Assembly (NCBI GenBank): GCA_947452995.1
Contig: CANGEV010000004.1
Location: 1 to 64,000, forward strand
Source of the DNA: Chitinophagales bacterium
Lineage (GTDB): Bacteria > Bacteroidota > Bacteroidia > Chitinophagales > CAIODY01
Length of the DNA: 64,000 nt
Direction of reading: 5' to 3'
In this document: piece after piece, positions 10,020-20,500 of the stretch
How the letters are laid out: each line of letters begins with the position of its first letter
How positions within the stretch are numbered: position 1 is the first letter of the stretch
Translations under genes and position numbers: made by a program
The notes under the pieces: model-generated
What the model saw: the letters and a program-made list of their open reading frames with translations, nothing else
Databases searched by the model: none
Told to the model about the DNA's origin: nothing

Positions 10020-11534
10020 TTAAAGTTTTATGATTTTAAATATTTGAATTATGTTGCTTCTAGTATCCTGCACCTGCACCATATACTGCCCTGCAGGGTA
10101 ATGGGGAAGAAAAAGATTATAATAACTACAGTTTTCATATGTTTCATTTAGAAGCTGCCTACCATATATATCGAACATAAGTACATGGCCACTAAAATTT
10201 TGTTTAAAGATTAATGTTACAAAATCGTCTACAGGATTAGGATAATAGCGATCAACTATTTCACCATTAATCTGCTTTGTGGAATCTATCCAATCGAGCA
10301 ATTGTCCATAGGGATTATACTTCACAAGGTAATTTTTACTCTCACCTTTTGCAATAAATACTATACCTCCATCTGAATCAATTTCAACATTAGTTGTAAG
10401 TGTTACATCGGCACCTGTCAATATATCAAACCATTGCTTATTACCATTTATATCATATTTTGCTATAAAAGGTACAGTTGACATAAAATCATAACACCTC
10501 CCCGATAAAATAATACTTCCGTCCTCCAAAATCTTCATATTATAGTTATCCTGATAGGAACATCCTGCATTACGTCGATAATTTTTTAAGCCAAATTTCC
10601 TGAATACCCTGTACGTATTCATTTCCACCATTGTAATACTATCCTCGTCCCCATAGCGCCATAAACCATCCCCTTTACCTGAGTAGATATACAATACATC
10701 TTTATAATACTCGCTACCCACTCCAAATTTCTCATTGTATGAAACCATATAGCCATTCTCGAAAAATTTATCATAATAATCAGTAAGTCGTAAACTTGTT
10801 TTGTATTCTACTGCTTTAGTTTTTTTATTCAACACAAACACCCGAGTAGAGTTATGCTGCCATTGCTGAAAAATAGAAATCTCCCCCCTACTATTCTGAT
10901 AATAGAACCTAATATTGGGCAAAGTTGAGTCAATGGGTTTAAGAATGGGAGAGCTAACTCTAAAACTGTCAATCAGATTTCCGTTAATATTGTTAAATCG
11001 CATATAAATAGCCTCTTGATTTGAAGGCACATAATGCCAAAGCAATTCGGTGTATTTATCTGTAACAAATGAATGAAATAACCAAATATCACCATAGGTA
11101 ATATTAAATTGATTAATTGTGTCTTTGGAGCCAAGCCGTTTTTCCCAAATCATGTTTCCTTTAAAATCAACTTTGGTAATTCTAAATTCAAACTTTCGTT
11201 TTTGACCGTTTGCATATTTCAATAAAAATTTCCCTGCAAAAATAAATCCATCGGCGATACGCATTGGAACTCCACCATACTCAACAGTCGTATCATAGTA
11301 ATAATTTATATTATAAAGTAACGAGGTATCAAAGTGGCCATAGGCTGCTATATTTGATTTTGCTGCTTTGGAAGTATTTGAGCTATAAAAGGTGATATAT
11401 TTGTCATTATCCACCAACATAGGATTTATAAAAAAAACGGAATCTGGAAGGCGTTTTACAAAATATTTAATAGGCTCTTGCGCAAAACACTGCATTAAAA
11501 ATGAAAAACATATGCAAAAAGAAAAAAATTTCAT
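10020..11534 (-). CDS. T9SS type A secreted protein
   Basis: I place the start at the ATG at 11534 rather than at 11576, because it begins a standard signal peptide (MKFFSFCICFSFLMQCFAQ). The mature part, about 485 aa, has many beta-strand-like segments with ITFYSSN, YDINGNKQW and FIAKYDINGN patterns, as in bacterial propeller-type repeats of T9SS cargo. The last ~75 residues (RYYPNPVDDFVTLIF, FDIYGRQLL, YPAGQYMVQVQD, FKIIKL) form a type A sorting domain. It is exported through T9SS and either anchored at the surface or released. It stands 4 bases upstream of the metalloprotease gene and probably shares a transcript with it. I do not recognise a catalytic domain. Confidence 0.85.
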   Translation of the reverse strand: MKFFSFCICFSFLMQCFAQEPIKYFVKRLPDSVFFINPMLVDNDKYITFYSSNTSKAAKSNIAAYGHFDTSLLYNINYYYDTTVEYGGVPMRIADGFIFAGKFLLKYANGQKRKFEFRITKVDFKGNMIWEKRLGSKDTINQFNITYGDIWLFHSFVTDKYTELLWHYVPSNQEAIYMRFNNINGNLIDSFRVSSPILKPIDSTLPNIRFYYQNSRGEISIFQQWQHNSTRVFVLNKKTKAVEYKTSLRLTDYYDKFFENGYMVSYNEKFGVGSEYYKDVLYIYSGKGDGLWRYGDEDSITMVEMNTYRVFRKFGLKNYRRNAGCSYQDNYNMKILEDGSIILSGRCYDFMSTVPFIAKYDINGNKQWFDILTGADVTLTTNVEIDSDGGIVFIAKGESKNYLVKYNPYGQLLDWIDSTKQINGEIVDRYYPNPVDDFVTLIFKQNFSGHVLMFDIYGRQLLNETYENCSYYNLFLPHYPAGQYMVQVQDTRSNIIQIFKIIKL

Positions 11535-11604
11535 AACAATTAAATCAACTATTAAAATAAAACCACAAATCAACAAAATAAATTTATACTAATATTAAGT
11601 AAGA

Positions 11605-11730
11605 CTATTTCTTTGTTTGTAAATGTGTGCAATTGATCGGCATAGGCAACTTTTTAACTAGCAAACTGTACGAAACAATTACTAAATCGATTTTCGGATT
11701 AGTAAAGCCCTTTAACTCACTTATATATTG
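11605..11730 (-). other. Open in-frame extension beyond the lipoprotein TAG
   Basis: After the TAG at 11731-11733 the frame continues for 41 codons to a TAG at 11605. It reads as plausible protein: QYISELKGFTNPKIDLVIV then SYSLLVKKL. NPKIDL followed by alternating hydrophobic residues resembles the last strands of carboxypeptidase-like lipoproteins. A run this short could be open by chance, so this is suggestive only. Confidence 0.4.
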
Positions 11731-12030
11731 CTAATAATACGCAGCTTTTTTCATCTTCCGATTGTTAATTACTCCGAACGAGTATTTAACATCCAAAAAA
11801 TCAAATGCAAAAGCACCATTAGCATTCGCTTGTTTAACAGCTTCTACCTTCTGACCAACAATCCAACCGCTAAAATCCATGGCAACCAACAATGCCTTCG
11901 CATACGGAACAGGCTTACCTGTTCTTGAATCTGTAATTCGACCATTTGTTATGGTATGATGCTTATCCTTTTTGCATGCCCATATGCAACACAAAAAAAA
12001 TACCGCGCCTAAAATAGTTAGATGTTTCAT
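11731..12030 (-). CDS. Small lipoprotein with carboxypeptidase-like regulatory fold, possibly truncated
   Basis: The start is set at the ATG at 12030 (MKHLTILG), which gives a clean lipoprotein signal with the lipobox CIWAC; the track start at 12048 is a GTG. The mature protein has ITDSRTGKPVPYAKALL, the typical opening of a carboxypeptidase-regulatory-like beta-sandwich, so it is a membrane-anchored periplasmic or surface lipoprotein. It stops at a TAG after KKAAYY. The same frame then stays open for 41 more codons (see the next entry). The remaining strands of the sandwich would be expected about there, so the annotated protein may be a fragment. Function is unknown. Confidence 0.7.
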   Translation of the reverse strand: MKHLTILGAVFFLCCIWACKKDKHHTITNGRITDSRTGKPVPYAKALLVAMDFSGWIVGQKVEAVKQANANGAFAFDFLDVKYSFGVINNRKMKKAAYY

Positions 12031-12152
12031 ATCACATATTTTTTTCACGCTTTAAAACAAAGGAGAAAAAGTGATGGGCTTATGCATATTTTAAAATATT
12101 TAAAAATATTTTTTCATTTACTATAAATAATCGAATAAATAATTATATTAAT

Positions 12153-12169
12153 AAAACACTTAGTGTTTT
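12153..12169 (-). terminator. Possible weak terminator after the TonB-dependent receptor
   Basis: The palindrome AAAACAC-TAA-GTGTTTT overlaps the receptor stop codon and is followed on the minus strand by TTTTATTAATA. The stem is AT-rich and the U tract is broken, so termination would be weak. Confidence 0.4.
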
Positions 12170-14496
12170 TAAAAATCAAAAGTCGCCTGAATCGTGTAGT
12201 TACGTGGCGGCATAGCAAAAGCTGGTCGCTCGGTATAAACCACATTCAATAAATTCTTCGCAACAAAACCTAAACGAATATGACTATTCAACTGATAGAA
12301 GAAACGTGCATCCCATAAATACGTCCCGTCCAGATGCGCTTGTCTAAACTTCGCAACCCCCACAGGAAACAAATCTGTATTCTCAAAAATCGCGTCGATA
12401 TTGATCGTCCGACTCATATAACGAAAGCCGCTACCTAATGTGAATTTTTTCCAACTGGCCTCCACATCAATCTTTGCCGTATGACGCGAACGATATTTTA
12501 GAAAATTAGTGGTCGTATCAGAATACGTCACCTTACGCGCATCATCCCATTTCAATTCTAATGGTTGTAAATACGTATAGCCCGCCATCACATTAAAATT
12601 CACTTTACCAATCTCTCCCTGCCCTACCAAGGTTGCCTCAGCACCATTGATTCGTGCTTGCGTTACATTAATCATCTTAAATCCTAAGTAATAAATAAAA
12701 CTATCTATCGGCGTCAACTCAGGGTGACGTGGATCATAGCCAGGATAGTACATATTAAACTGAAACTCATCCATATTATTATAAGTAGAGCTAAATGCTG
12801 CCACATCTAAAAAGCCTTGCCATTTCTGTATTTTCACCCCTTGCTTAATGCCTATTTCATAGCTTGTTCCGCTCTCCGCCTTTAAATTCGGATTAGGTAA
12901 TACATTCACACCGCCCACACGTGTGCGCACAAATTTTTCTCCAATACTAGGGAAACGATAGCCCATGCCCCACGAACCGCGCAAATAAGTAGCTTTAGCC
13001 AACTGATAATTGAAACCTGTGCGATAGACGGGTTTCGAAGTAGCGGTCGTTAAATCGATTCTAAACCATTCATTCCGCACCCCTGCCGACAACCATAATT
13101 TACCGATCTTCTGCTCGGCTTGCGCATAAATCGCCATATTATTTCCATCATGCTGCCCAAATAAATCAGCTTTCACTTTACTATAGGTATGCACTGCTCC
13201 ACCCGTCACATTCAGCCCAAAAGGGAAGCGTTTCTGTACTTGTTGTTCTGTATAATACAAATCGGCAGTACTCGATTGATTCGATGAATTGACATTATTA
13301 GAACGAAAAAAACGTGTACGCAAATTAATACTCAAACCATGTTCATCTGTCCACGTTAAATAAGGATCTACATTTAATCTTCTGGTACCACCATAACTAA
13401 CAGTCGTCGTGGCAGGATCAATACCACCATACGGAATATACATACCCGCGCTATCATTCATCCAATAAAAGAACGTAGCGCCTTTCGAAATTTGATTATT
13501 CATATTCAACCCAATGGTCATCCCCTTCACTTGTTGCACATGATAACGCAGATTGGCGTTGATACGTGCACGCGTATTGAAATCGCCTAATAAATAACTA
13601 CGGTTCCAATCTGTATATCCGGCGCCGCCAATAATCCAGTCGAGGTTTCCTTTCTTTTCAGAATGAAAGAAATTTATACCCGTGAACACCGGCGCTGTCT
13701 CACCCCACCATTGTGCTGCAGGAATCGGCGCATCCCCGTCCCAACCACTATAATAACTGATATGTGTCTTCGGCTTCGACTTCGCATAGGCAGTTCTAAA
13801 ATGTATAACCCCGTTCATCGCAGAAGAACCATACAAAGACGACGCAGCTCCTTTTAATACTTCCACTTGCTCGCAGTTTTCTATAGGCAAGAAATCCCAC
13901 TTCACATCCCCTGCATCGGCAGTAATTAAAGGCATATCGTCTATCATTACTAACACCCGACTTCCCGCTCCGTAACTCCATCCTCCTCCACCACGAATAT
14001 TCGCCTGCCCATCGATAATATCAACACCAGGGACCTTATTTAAAGCCTCATCTAATGCCGTAAAATTATTCTTCTCAATAAAACTTGGTTTTACCACTTC
14101 CATAGACACCGTCTCCTCTGCTACGTTCTTTGCAAACTTAGATCCACTCACGACTATCGTATTCAAGCCTTTGGTCTCTTTCTCTAATAAGATCGGACTA
14201 ACTCTTTGCACTATATTAGAAACAGGCATGCTGAATTGTTGCATTTTATAACCCAATGCACTCACCTTAATTTGCAAGGTGCTTGCATTTCCATTCTGCT
14301 TATAGTTTTCATCTACATGACCGTTATAGTCGGAATAAGCTATTGCCTTACCATCCACACTGATTAAGGCATTTACAACGCCTTCCTTGCTTATGGAATC
14401 CAAGACTTGAAATTGAATTTGAATGGTGTTTTGTTGGGCAAAAACTTGCTTGCCAAAAATAATTAATATAAAAACAGAGAGTAACTTTTTATACAT
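12169..14496 (-). CDS. TonB-dependent outer-membrane receptor
   Basis: The start is set at the ATG at 14496, giving a signal peptide MYKKLLSVFILIIFGKQVFA; the track start is a TTG. Residues about 22-105 form a carboxypeptidase-like regulatory domain (VVNALISVDGKAIAYSD). A plug domain follows (ALDEALNKVPGVDIIDGQANIRGGGGW, RVLVMIDDMPL, VEVLKGAASSLYGSSAMNGVIHF). The rest is a 22-strand type beta-barrel ending in an aromatic residue (TIQATFDF). The plug resembles receptors for siderophores or other metal chelates and vitamin B12 more than SusC proteins, as no SusC TonB box or SusD partner is seen. The substrate cannot be told. It stands between metK and the small lipoprotein gene, and no uptake partners are adjacent. 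Confidence 0.9.
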   Translation of the reverse strand: MYKKLLSVFILIIFGKQVFAQQNTIQIQFQVLDSISKEGVVNALISVDGKAIAYSDYNGHVDENYKQNGNASTLQIKVSALGYKMQQFSMPVSNIVQRVSPILLEKETKGLNTIVVSGSKFAKNVAEETVSMEVVKPSFIEKNNFTALDEALNKVPGVDIIDGQANIRGGGGWSYGAGSRVLVMIDDMPLITADAGDVKWDFLPIENCEQVEVLKGAASSLYGSSAMNGVIHFRTAYAKSKPKTHISYYSGWDGDAPIPAAQWWGETAPVFTGINFFHSEKKGNLDWIIGGAGYTDWNRSYLLGDFNTRARINANLRYHVQQVKGMTIGLNMNNQISKGATFFYWMNDSAGMYIPYGGIDPATTTVSYGGTRRLNVDPYLTWTDEHGLSINLRTRFFRSNNVNSSNQSSTADLYYTEQQVQKRFPFGLNVTGGAVHTYSKVKADLFGQHDGNNMAIYAQAEQKIGKLWLSAGVRNEWFRIDLTTATSKPVYRTGFNYQLAKATYLRGSWGMGYRFPSIGEKFVRTRVGGVNVLPNPNLKAESGTSYEIGIKQGVKIQKWQGFLDVAAFSSTYNNMDEFQFNMYYPGYDPRHPELTPIDSFIYYLGFKMINVTQARINGAEATLVGQGEIGKVNFNVMAGYTYLQPLELKWDDARKVTYSDTTTNFLKYRSRHTAKIDVEASWKKFTLGSGFRYMSRTINIDAIFENTDLFPVGVAKFRQAHLDGTYLWDARFFYQLNSHIRLGFVAKNLLNVVYTERPAFAMPPRNYTIQATFDF

Positions 14497-14534
14497 AGTA
14501 GTGGTTTTCAAAGACAATATAAACAAATTAATTA

Positions 14535-14572
14535 AAATAAAAAAGGGCTGTATCGACGAGATACAGCCCTTT
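14535..14572 (-). terminator. Strong intrinsic terminator after metK
   Basis: A perfect 13-bp stem (AAAGGGCTGTATC/GATACAGCCCTTT) with a 5-base loop is followed by TTTATTTTAATT on the minus strand. It lies 17 bases past the metK stop. Confidence 0.92.
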
Positions 14573-14589
14573 ACACGATTCTAAAAGAA

Positions 14590-15825
14590 TTATTTCAAAC
14601 CGAAAGCTTTCTTCACTTTAGCCACATAATCTAATTTCTCCCAAGTGAAAGTCTCGTAGGTTTTACCATTGATAGTTTTCTTACCAGGCGTTCTTCCCAT
14701 ATGACCATAAGCTGCTGTTTCGCTATAGATAGGCGTTTTCAATTTCAAACGATCGATGATAGCAGCTGGACGCATATCGAAAATATCTGCTATTTTCTTA
14801 GCCATTTCTCCGTCAGTCATTTTTACTTTCGAAGTTCCATAAGTATTCACATATAAACCTACTGGCTTTGCAACACCGATAGCATAAGCAACTTGCACCA
14901 ATACTTCGTCACACAATCCTGCAGCAACCATGTTCTTCGCGATATGACGCGTAGCATAAGCTGCTGAACGATCTACTTTAGAAGGATCTTTACCAGAGAA
15001 AGCTCCACCACCGTGTGCACCTTTACCGCCATACGTATCAACGATAATCTTACGACCAGTCAAACCTGTATCGCCGTGCGGTCCGCCAATAACGAACTTT
15101 CCTGTTGGGTTGATATGGTAAACAACTTTGTTGTCGAATAATACTTGTATTTTCTTAGGCAATTTCTTCATGATACGAGGAATCAAAAGCTTGATCATAT
15201 CCTCCTTGATTTTCTTCAACATCACATCTTCTTTCGCGAAGTCGTCGTGTTGTGTTGAAATTACAATCGTATCGATACGAATAGGACGATTATTATCATC
15301 GTATTCAATAGTAACTTGTGATTTAGCATCCGGACGAAGATATTTCATGATTTTACCTTCTTTACGGATAGCCGCTAATTCTTCTAATAACAAATGTGAC
15401 AATGCTAGTGGCAATGGCATAAACGTATCAGTATCCTTACAAGCATAACCGAACATCATACCCTGGTCGCCCGCACCTTGTTCTTTGTGTAAGCCTTTTC
15501 CTTCATCAACACCTTGCGCGATATCTGGCGATTGTTGGTGAATAGCCACCAAAATACCACAGCTATCTGCTTCGAACATATAGTCAGCTTTCGTATAACC
15601 AATATTTTTAATGGTATTACGAATTACCGCTTGGTAATCAATATTAGCTTTTGTTGTAATCTCACCGGCAACAACCACCTGACCAGTGGTAACCAATGTT
15701 TCACATGCTACACGACTTTTAGCATCTTGCGCCAACATGGCGTCAATCACAGCATCGGAAATCTGATCGGCTACTTTATCTGGGTGACCTTCAGAAACTG
15801 ACTCAGAAGTAAATAAATAAGACAT
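14590..15825 (-). CDS. metK: S-adenosylmethionine synthase
   Basis: This cytoplasmic enzyme makes S-adenosylmethionine from ATP and methionine. At 411 aa it has the family length and all signature blocks: [14 protein letters not shown] near the N-terminus (ATP and metal binding), [12 protein letters not shown] at about residue 130, and the phosphate-binding [19 protein letters not shown] at about 270. The three-domain fold is complete, with no gaps. The gene stands alone, with a candidate promoter upstream and a strong terminator downstream. No SAM riboswitch-like structure is evident in the short 5' region. Confidence 0.98.
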   Translation of the reverse strand: MSYLFTSESVSEGHPDKVADQISDAVIDAMLAQDAKSRVACETLVTTGQVVVAGEITTKANIDYQAVIRNTIKNIGYTKADYMFEADSCGILVAIHQQSPDIAQGVDEGKGLHKEQGAGDQGMMFGYACKDTDTFMPLPLALSHLLLEELAAIRKEGKIMKYLRPDAKSQVTIEYDDNNRPIRIDTIVISTQHDDFAKEDVMLKKIKEDMIKLLIPRIMKKLPKKIQVLFDNKVVYHINPTGKFVIGGPHGDTGLTGRKIIVDTYGGKGAHGGGAFSGKDPSKVDRSAAYATRHIAKNMVAAGLCDEVLVQVAYAIGVAKPVGLYVNTYGTSKVKMTDGEMAKKIADIFDMRPAAIIDRLKLKTPIYSETAAYGHMGRTPGKKTINGKTYETFTWEKLDYVAKVKKAFGLK

Positions 15826-15845
15826 ATTAATGGTTTTATTGGGTA

Positions 15846-15853
15846 CAAATGTA
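15846..15853 (-). promoter_or_regulatory. Bacteroidota -7 box upstream of metK
   Basis: The minus strand reads TACATTTG, an exact TAnnTTTG match, 20 bases before the metK ATG. A TTA (one mismatch to TTG) lies 19 bases further upstream. The predicted 5' untranslated region is short. Confidence 0.5.
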
Positions 15854-15879
15854 GAAAAACTGAAGCAAATTCTAAATTA

Positions 15880-17469
15880 TTATTGAAGATGTTTCAAAGC
15901 AGCTTTAATAGCCGTATCGTCACTTTCGTAAATATAGTAGAAAGCGTCTCCGCCCCATACTTGTCGAGCGATATATGCCTTCAATTCACGAGAGATAAAA
16001 TCTCGAGTTGACGCACTTATTACACCGACATATTTGGTCGATTTCATGGAAGAATTAATCAATCCATTTAAAATCTTAGCATCCTTATCAAAATTCTTAT
16101 CAAATGCATCCACTGTTCCAAATGCCGCTACACTAGCCTTATTATGCGCAACATATTCGTACGCATATTGCTGAAGCGCTCCTCCGTTAAGCAAAGATCT
16201 AACAATAGGATCGCCGCCAAGCGTGGTATCTAATGGAACGAAAATATCAGGGCGAACGCCACCACCAGCATACACTGGACGATGTTTAACCATGGTAAAG
16301 TACTTCATCGTATCTGCATTCTTTATTGAATCTACATTCGTCAATTCGCCGTGTTTATAGCGATTATAGACATCCAAGTCGTAGTCGGCCTCCCCTAACT
16401 GATACTTTTTCTGAATGCATCTTCCACTCGGCGTATAATAACGTGCGACTGTTAAACGCAATGCAGAACCATCATTCAACTGATATTGTTCTTGCACAAG
16501 ACCTTTACCAAATGTACGACGTCCAATAATAGTCGCGCGATCCCAATCTTGTAAAGCTCCCGATACAATTTCACTTGCGCTAGCTGAACCCTCATCTACC
16601 AAAACAACAATCTGCCCTTTTTCGAACATCCCTTCCACATGCGATTTATAGTCCTGACGAGTACGGTTACGTCCTACTGTATACACTAGGGTTCTATCGC
16701 CTTCCACTAACTCATCTAAAATTTTTGTCGCTGCTTCAAGATACCCTCCACCATTGCCGCGCAAGTCGATAACCAATTTCTTCATGGACCCTTTATTCAA
16801 AAGACTATCCAAACGTTGCATAAACTCGATATACGTATTCTCTGCAAAACGATTTACCTTAATATAGCCGACTTCTTTATTCAACATAAAAGCCGCATCA
16901 ATACTATAAAGTGGAATCTGACCACGTGTAATGGTAAAATAAGTAAGCTTTTTAGCACTTCCACGAATGATCCCAACCTTCACTTTACTACCGCCTTTCC
17001 CACGTAATTTTTTAACGACATTCTCATTGGTGATTTTAATGCCCGCAACTAATGTGTCATTGATTGTAACAATCCGATCTCCGGATAAAATACCCACTTG
17101 CTGAGAAGGACCTCCTGAAATAACATTAACGACCATAATAGTATCCTTTACAATAAAGAACTCCACGCCTATTCCTTCAAAATTGCCTTCCAACTGTTCG
17201 TTTACCCCTTTCAATTCTTCTGCTGAGATATAGGAGCTATGCGGATCCAACTGCTTAAGCAATTCAACATAGGATTGCTCCTTAATCTTGTTCATATCTA
17301 AGGTATCGACGTAATTACTCGAAATATAATTTAATAACTCATCGAATTTAGATTGTCCTCCACCGAATTTACTTCCGCTATTCGCACCCAATCGCATTCC
17401 TATAAAAACCCCAAGTATCACTGAGATAGCAATAATTGTAGGGAGCCAAAATTTGTTTTGTTCTTTCAT
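15880..17469 (-). CDS. S41 family C-terminal processing peptidase
   Basis: The start is moved to the ATG at 17469 (MKEQNKFWLP) because the track start at 17502 is a TTG; this gives 529 aa. A single N-terminal membrane segment (WLPTIIAISVILGVFIG) anchors it to the inner membrane with the catalytic part in the periplasm. A PDZ domain lies at about residues 85-175 (GIGVEFFIV, LSGDRIVTIND). The peptidase domain carries the expected Ser in DEGSASASEIVSGAL and Lys in RRTFGKGLVQ. The family (CtpA/Prc) trims or degrades envelope proteins from their C-termini. Substrates here are unknown. T9SS cargo genes surround it, but a link to secretion is not shown. Confidence 0.93.
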   Translation of the reverse strand: MKEQNKFWLPTIIAISVILGVFIGMRLGANSGSKFGGGQSKFDELLNYISSNYVDTLDMNKIKEQSYVELLKQLDPHSSYISAEELKGVNEQLEGNFEGIGVEFFIVKDTIMVVNVISGGPSQQVGILSGDRIVTINDTLVAGIKITNENVVKKLRGKGGSKVKVGIIRGSAKKLTYFTITRGQIPLYSIDAAFMLNKEVGYIKVNRFAENTYIEFMQRLDSLLNKGSMKKLVIDLRGNGGGYLEAATKILDELVEGDRTLVYTVGRNRTRQDYKSHVEGMFEKGQIVVLVDEGSASASEIVSGALQDWDRATIIGRRTFGKGLVQEQYQLNDGSALRLTVARYYTPSGRCIQKKYQLGEADYDLDVYNRYKHGELTNVDSIKNADTMKYFTMVKHRPVYAGGGVRPDIFVPLDTTLGGDPIVRSLLNGGALQQYAYEYVAHNKASVAAFGTVDAFDKNFDKDAKILNGLINSSMKSTKYVGVISASTRDFISRELKAYIARQVWGGDAFYYIYESDDTAIKAALKHLQ

Positions 17470-17486
17470 GTTGAAAATTAGAAGGG

Positions 17487-17494
17487 CAAATATA
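17487..17494 (-). promoter_or_regulatory. Bacteroidota -7 box upstream of the S41 peptidase
   Basis: The minus strand reads TATATTTG, an exact TAnnTTTG match, 17 bases before the chosen ATG. No well-placed TTG is seen. It also supports the shorter start, since the track start lies upstream of this box. Confidence 0.45.
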
Positions 17495-17528
17495 GTTAGC
17501 AATTACACATCCCGTGCCTTTTATGAAA

Positions 17529-17556
17529 TAAAAAACCCCGTAATTTCTTACGGGGT
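17529..17556 (-). terminator. Intrinsic terminator after the Calx-beta gene
   Basis: A perfect 9-bp stem (ACCCCGTAA/TTACGGGGT) with a 4-base loop is followed by TTTTTATTTC on the minus strand, 20 bases past the stop at 17577. Confidence 0.9.
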
Positions 17557-17576
17557 CCTTAATTAATGTCAGAAAA

Positions 17577-20500
17577 TTACTTTTCAATTACAACTTGTCC
17601 ATTACCTTTTAACAGCCCATTTTCGATGATACGATAGACATACGTACCAGCACTCAAATCACCCAATAGCACTTGAACTTTATTGCTTACTAAATCTTGT
17701 TGCAAGACAACTTGTCCCATAAGATTTAATAATTGGAACTTCGCAATAGATGATTGCTCACGTTGAACGGTAAGCACCCCATTACTTTCGACTGGTGAAG
17801 GATAAACGCGAACATCATTCGAATTAACTGTCTCCACACCTGTAGCAAAATCATTATCCAGAACAGTCACCTGCATCGTTGTTTGCGAACCAAGGATTGC
17901 ATTTTGAGCAGAATTTAAAGTGATTGTAAACACTTCTGGCGTTTCAAAGAGATTATCATCTACTATGTTAATTTGAATATTGTTCACTGTATTAAATGCA
18001 GGGATAATCAGCGGACTTGCAGTAATCACCACATAATCAGAACCCGCCAAACATGTACCTGCAGTCACAGTAAATGAAACAGAAACAGGGGATGCAGTAG
18101 GGTTGCTTACGTAAACAGGGGCATTCAATACCAAGGTCTGACCCTCTTTAACGGTATTCGCAGTACTAGCAAATTGGGCAACCGCTTGTAAACCACCATT
18201 ATCATTATCTGTGATTGTACCTGTAAAAGTGCTTGCAGCACCAATCGTCGCGCTCACAGCATTACTTAATACAATGGTGAAATTCTCCGTTCCTTCAACA
18301 ATGGCATCGTCGAAGATACTGAAGGTTACATTTTGTGGCGTAGTACTATTAGGAAGGAAAATAATTGTTTGTGAAACAGTCCCGGTAACATCAGAACCGA
18401 TAGTAGCAGTTCCACTAGTTAATGTTGCTGTTACACTCACAGTCGTCGCACTAGAATTTTGTATCATCACCGGTACAGTAACTGTTCCTGCGCTTTCAAT
18501 ATAAGTATTAGAGGTTGTGCCAAAATAAACTGTTGGTGCTAGGACATCATTATCAATAATAGAGACAGCATCCGTTTGAAAACTTCCCATTGTTGCTCCT
18601 ACTGGATTTACTAGAACAAACACAATACTTTCTGTTGACTCAACCAAAGCATCGTCAACAATGCTAACAGTTATGTATTTCACAGTATCACCCGGATAAA
18701 AAGTAACAGTTCCTAACGGAGCTGAAATTGAATAATCAGACATCATGGTAGCAGTTCCTGCAAGCGTATATGAAACAGTTACCGTATCACAGTGTACATT
18801 ACTTAAGAATACAGGAACTTGCAACATTCCACCAGCCTCTCCAATTGTTTGTGTCGGATTACTGCTAAATGAAACACTAGGCGTAGGATCATTTTGTACG
18901 ATGTCAATATAATAGATAGAATCCTGTCCAATCAACACATTCACTGGATTTGACATTGTAAGAACAATGCTTTCTAAAAACTCAGGTACACAGTCATCTA
19001 ATAATGAGAACTGAACATACTGCGTATCATTGGCAGAAGCAAACGTTAAGGTTTGAGGATTGGTCATGATAAAATCAGCTCCGTTAGTGGCTGTCGTATT
19101 CATCATATCCAGATTCACAGTAACAGTCATAGGAAATACTGGAGTTGACCCAGAAGCAATCACTGGTATAGTAAGTGCAGCATTCATTTCTGCATACATC
19201 ACATAAGTAGGTTGCTCAAAATTTACAGAAACAGTTGGTCCCACGTAAACATCATCATCCAAGATATCTACTTGAGTGTTTGTCAGCGATGAATTAATTT
19301 GAGTATAAGGCCCTGCAGCATATAACATCAATGCAAATGATTCTGTCCCTTCAAAAATCAAATCTTGAATAATCGGAATGGTTACAAATAGCTGCGTATC
19401 GGTTGCTCCGAAATTTAAAATCGCCCCAGGGAAGGTATAATCTAACCCCAAAGTGGTACTAATATCCATTGACATCACACTAACCGTACCTCCTAAACCA
19501 TAATCGTTGGTAAAATTAACAGGTATTTGGATGGCTCCACCACCTTCTGCAATGCTCCAATTAGCCGTATTGAATGAAAAGCTAGGAACTGGATTCATAT
19601 CATTAACGGTAATGTTTGTACTCGTAGTACTTAAACCAGCTACAGCTTGACAATTAGCCCAAGTTGCATCCAGCGTAAATGTCTGCGGGATTCCGCTCAT
19701 ATTTAATGTGCTATTGCTATAAATATCAAGTGTAATACTTGTCGAAGTTTGCCCAGGAGGAATAACAACAACGATAGAATTAGTGCCATTTGTATATCCA
19801 TTAAAATCCCATGTTAAACTACCCGGCTGGTAATTAGAAGCCGGAGTAACATTAACAGTAACATACATGGTATCGCAATGTGCCGCACTTAAATTAAGCG
19901 GAATAATTTGTCCTAATTGCCCTTCATTGTAGGTATATGTTGATGCACCAAAACTTACACTTGGTGGTGCGTCATTTGGTAAAATGTCTAAACTATAAAT
20001 AGAATCAATGCCAATGATCACACCTGGACTTGGGTTAGAAACTAAAAGTTGAATACTCTCTAGCAATTCACATACACACTCATCATAGATATCTAAACTA
20101 ACATATTGGGTATCCTGAGCATTCAAGAAAGTTAATGTAGTATTGGTGAAGCTATAATCAATACCTGCTGTTGCAGTGGTATTGGTGGCTATTAAACTAA
20201 CATCAGCCGTATAAGGACCCGCTGCACTTGCATTCAATACAACAGGTATCTGCAAAGTGATCGCTTGTTCCAAAATACTATTATTAACTGGCGCTAAAAA
20301 CTGAATTGAATTACTTGGTACTACATCATTATCTAAGATATCTATTCGCATGGTATCCTGTGCGACAGCGAGGATTTGGGCATTTTGAGGATTCGTTAAC
20401 TCAACATAAAGATCTTCTGTAGGCTCAATAATTAAATCATCAATAATCTGCAAAGTATCCGGATCGATCAAACCATTCCAATATGGCGGAATCACCACTG

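Noticed and set aside
12049-12168. AT-rich gap between the lipoprotein and the receptor as a small RNA or promoter
   Set aside because: It holds AT-rich DNA only. Apart from the weak palindrome at its edge, I see no -7 box match and no stable structure.
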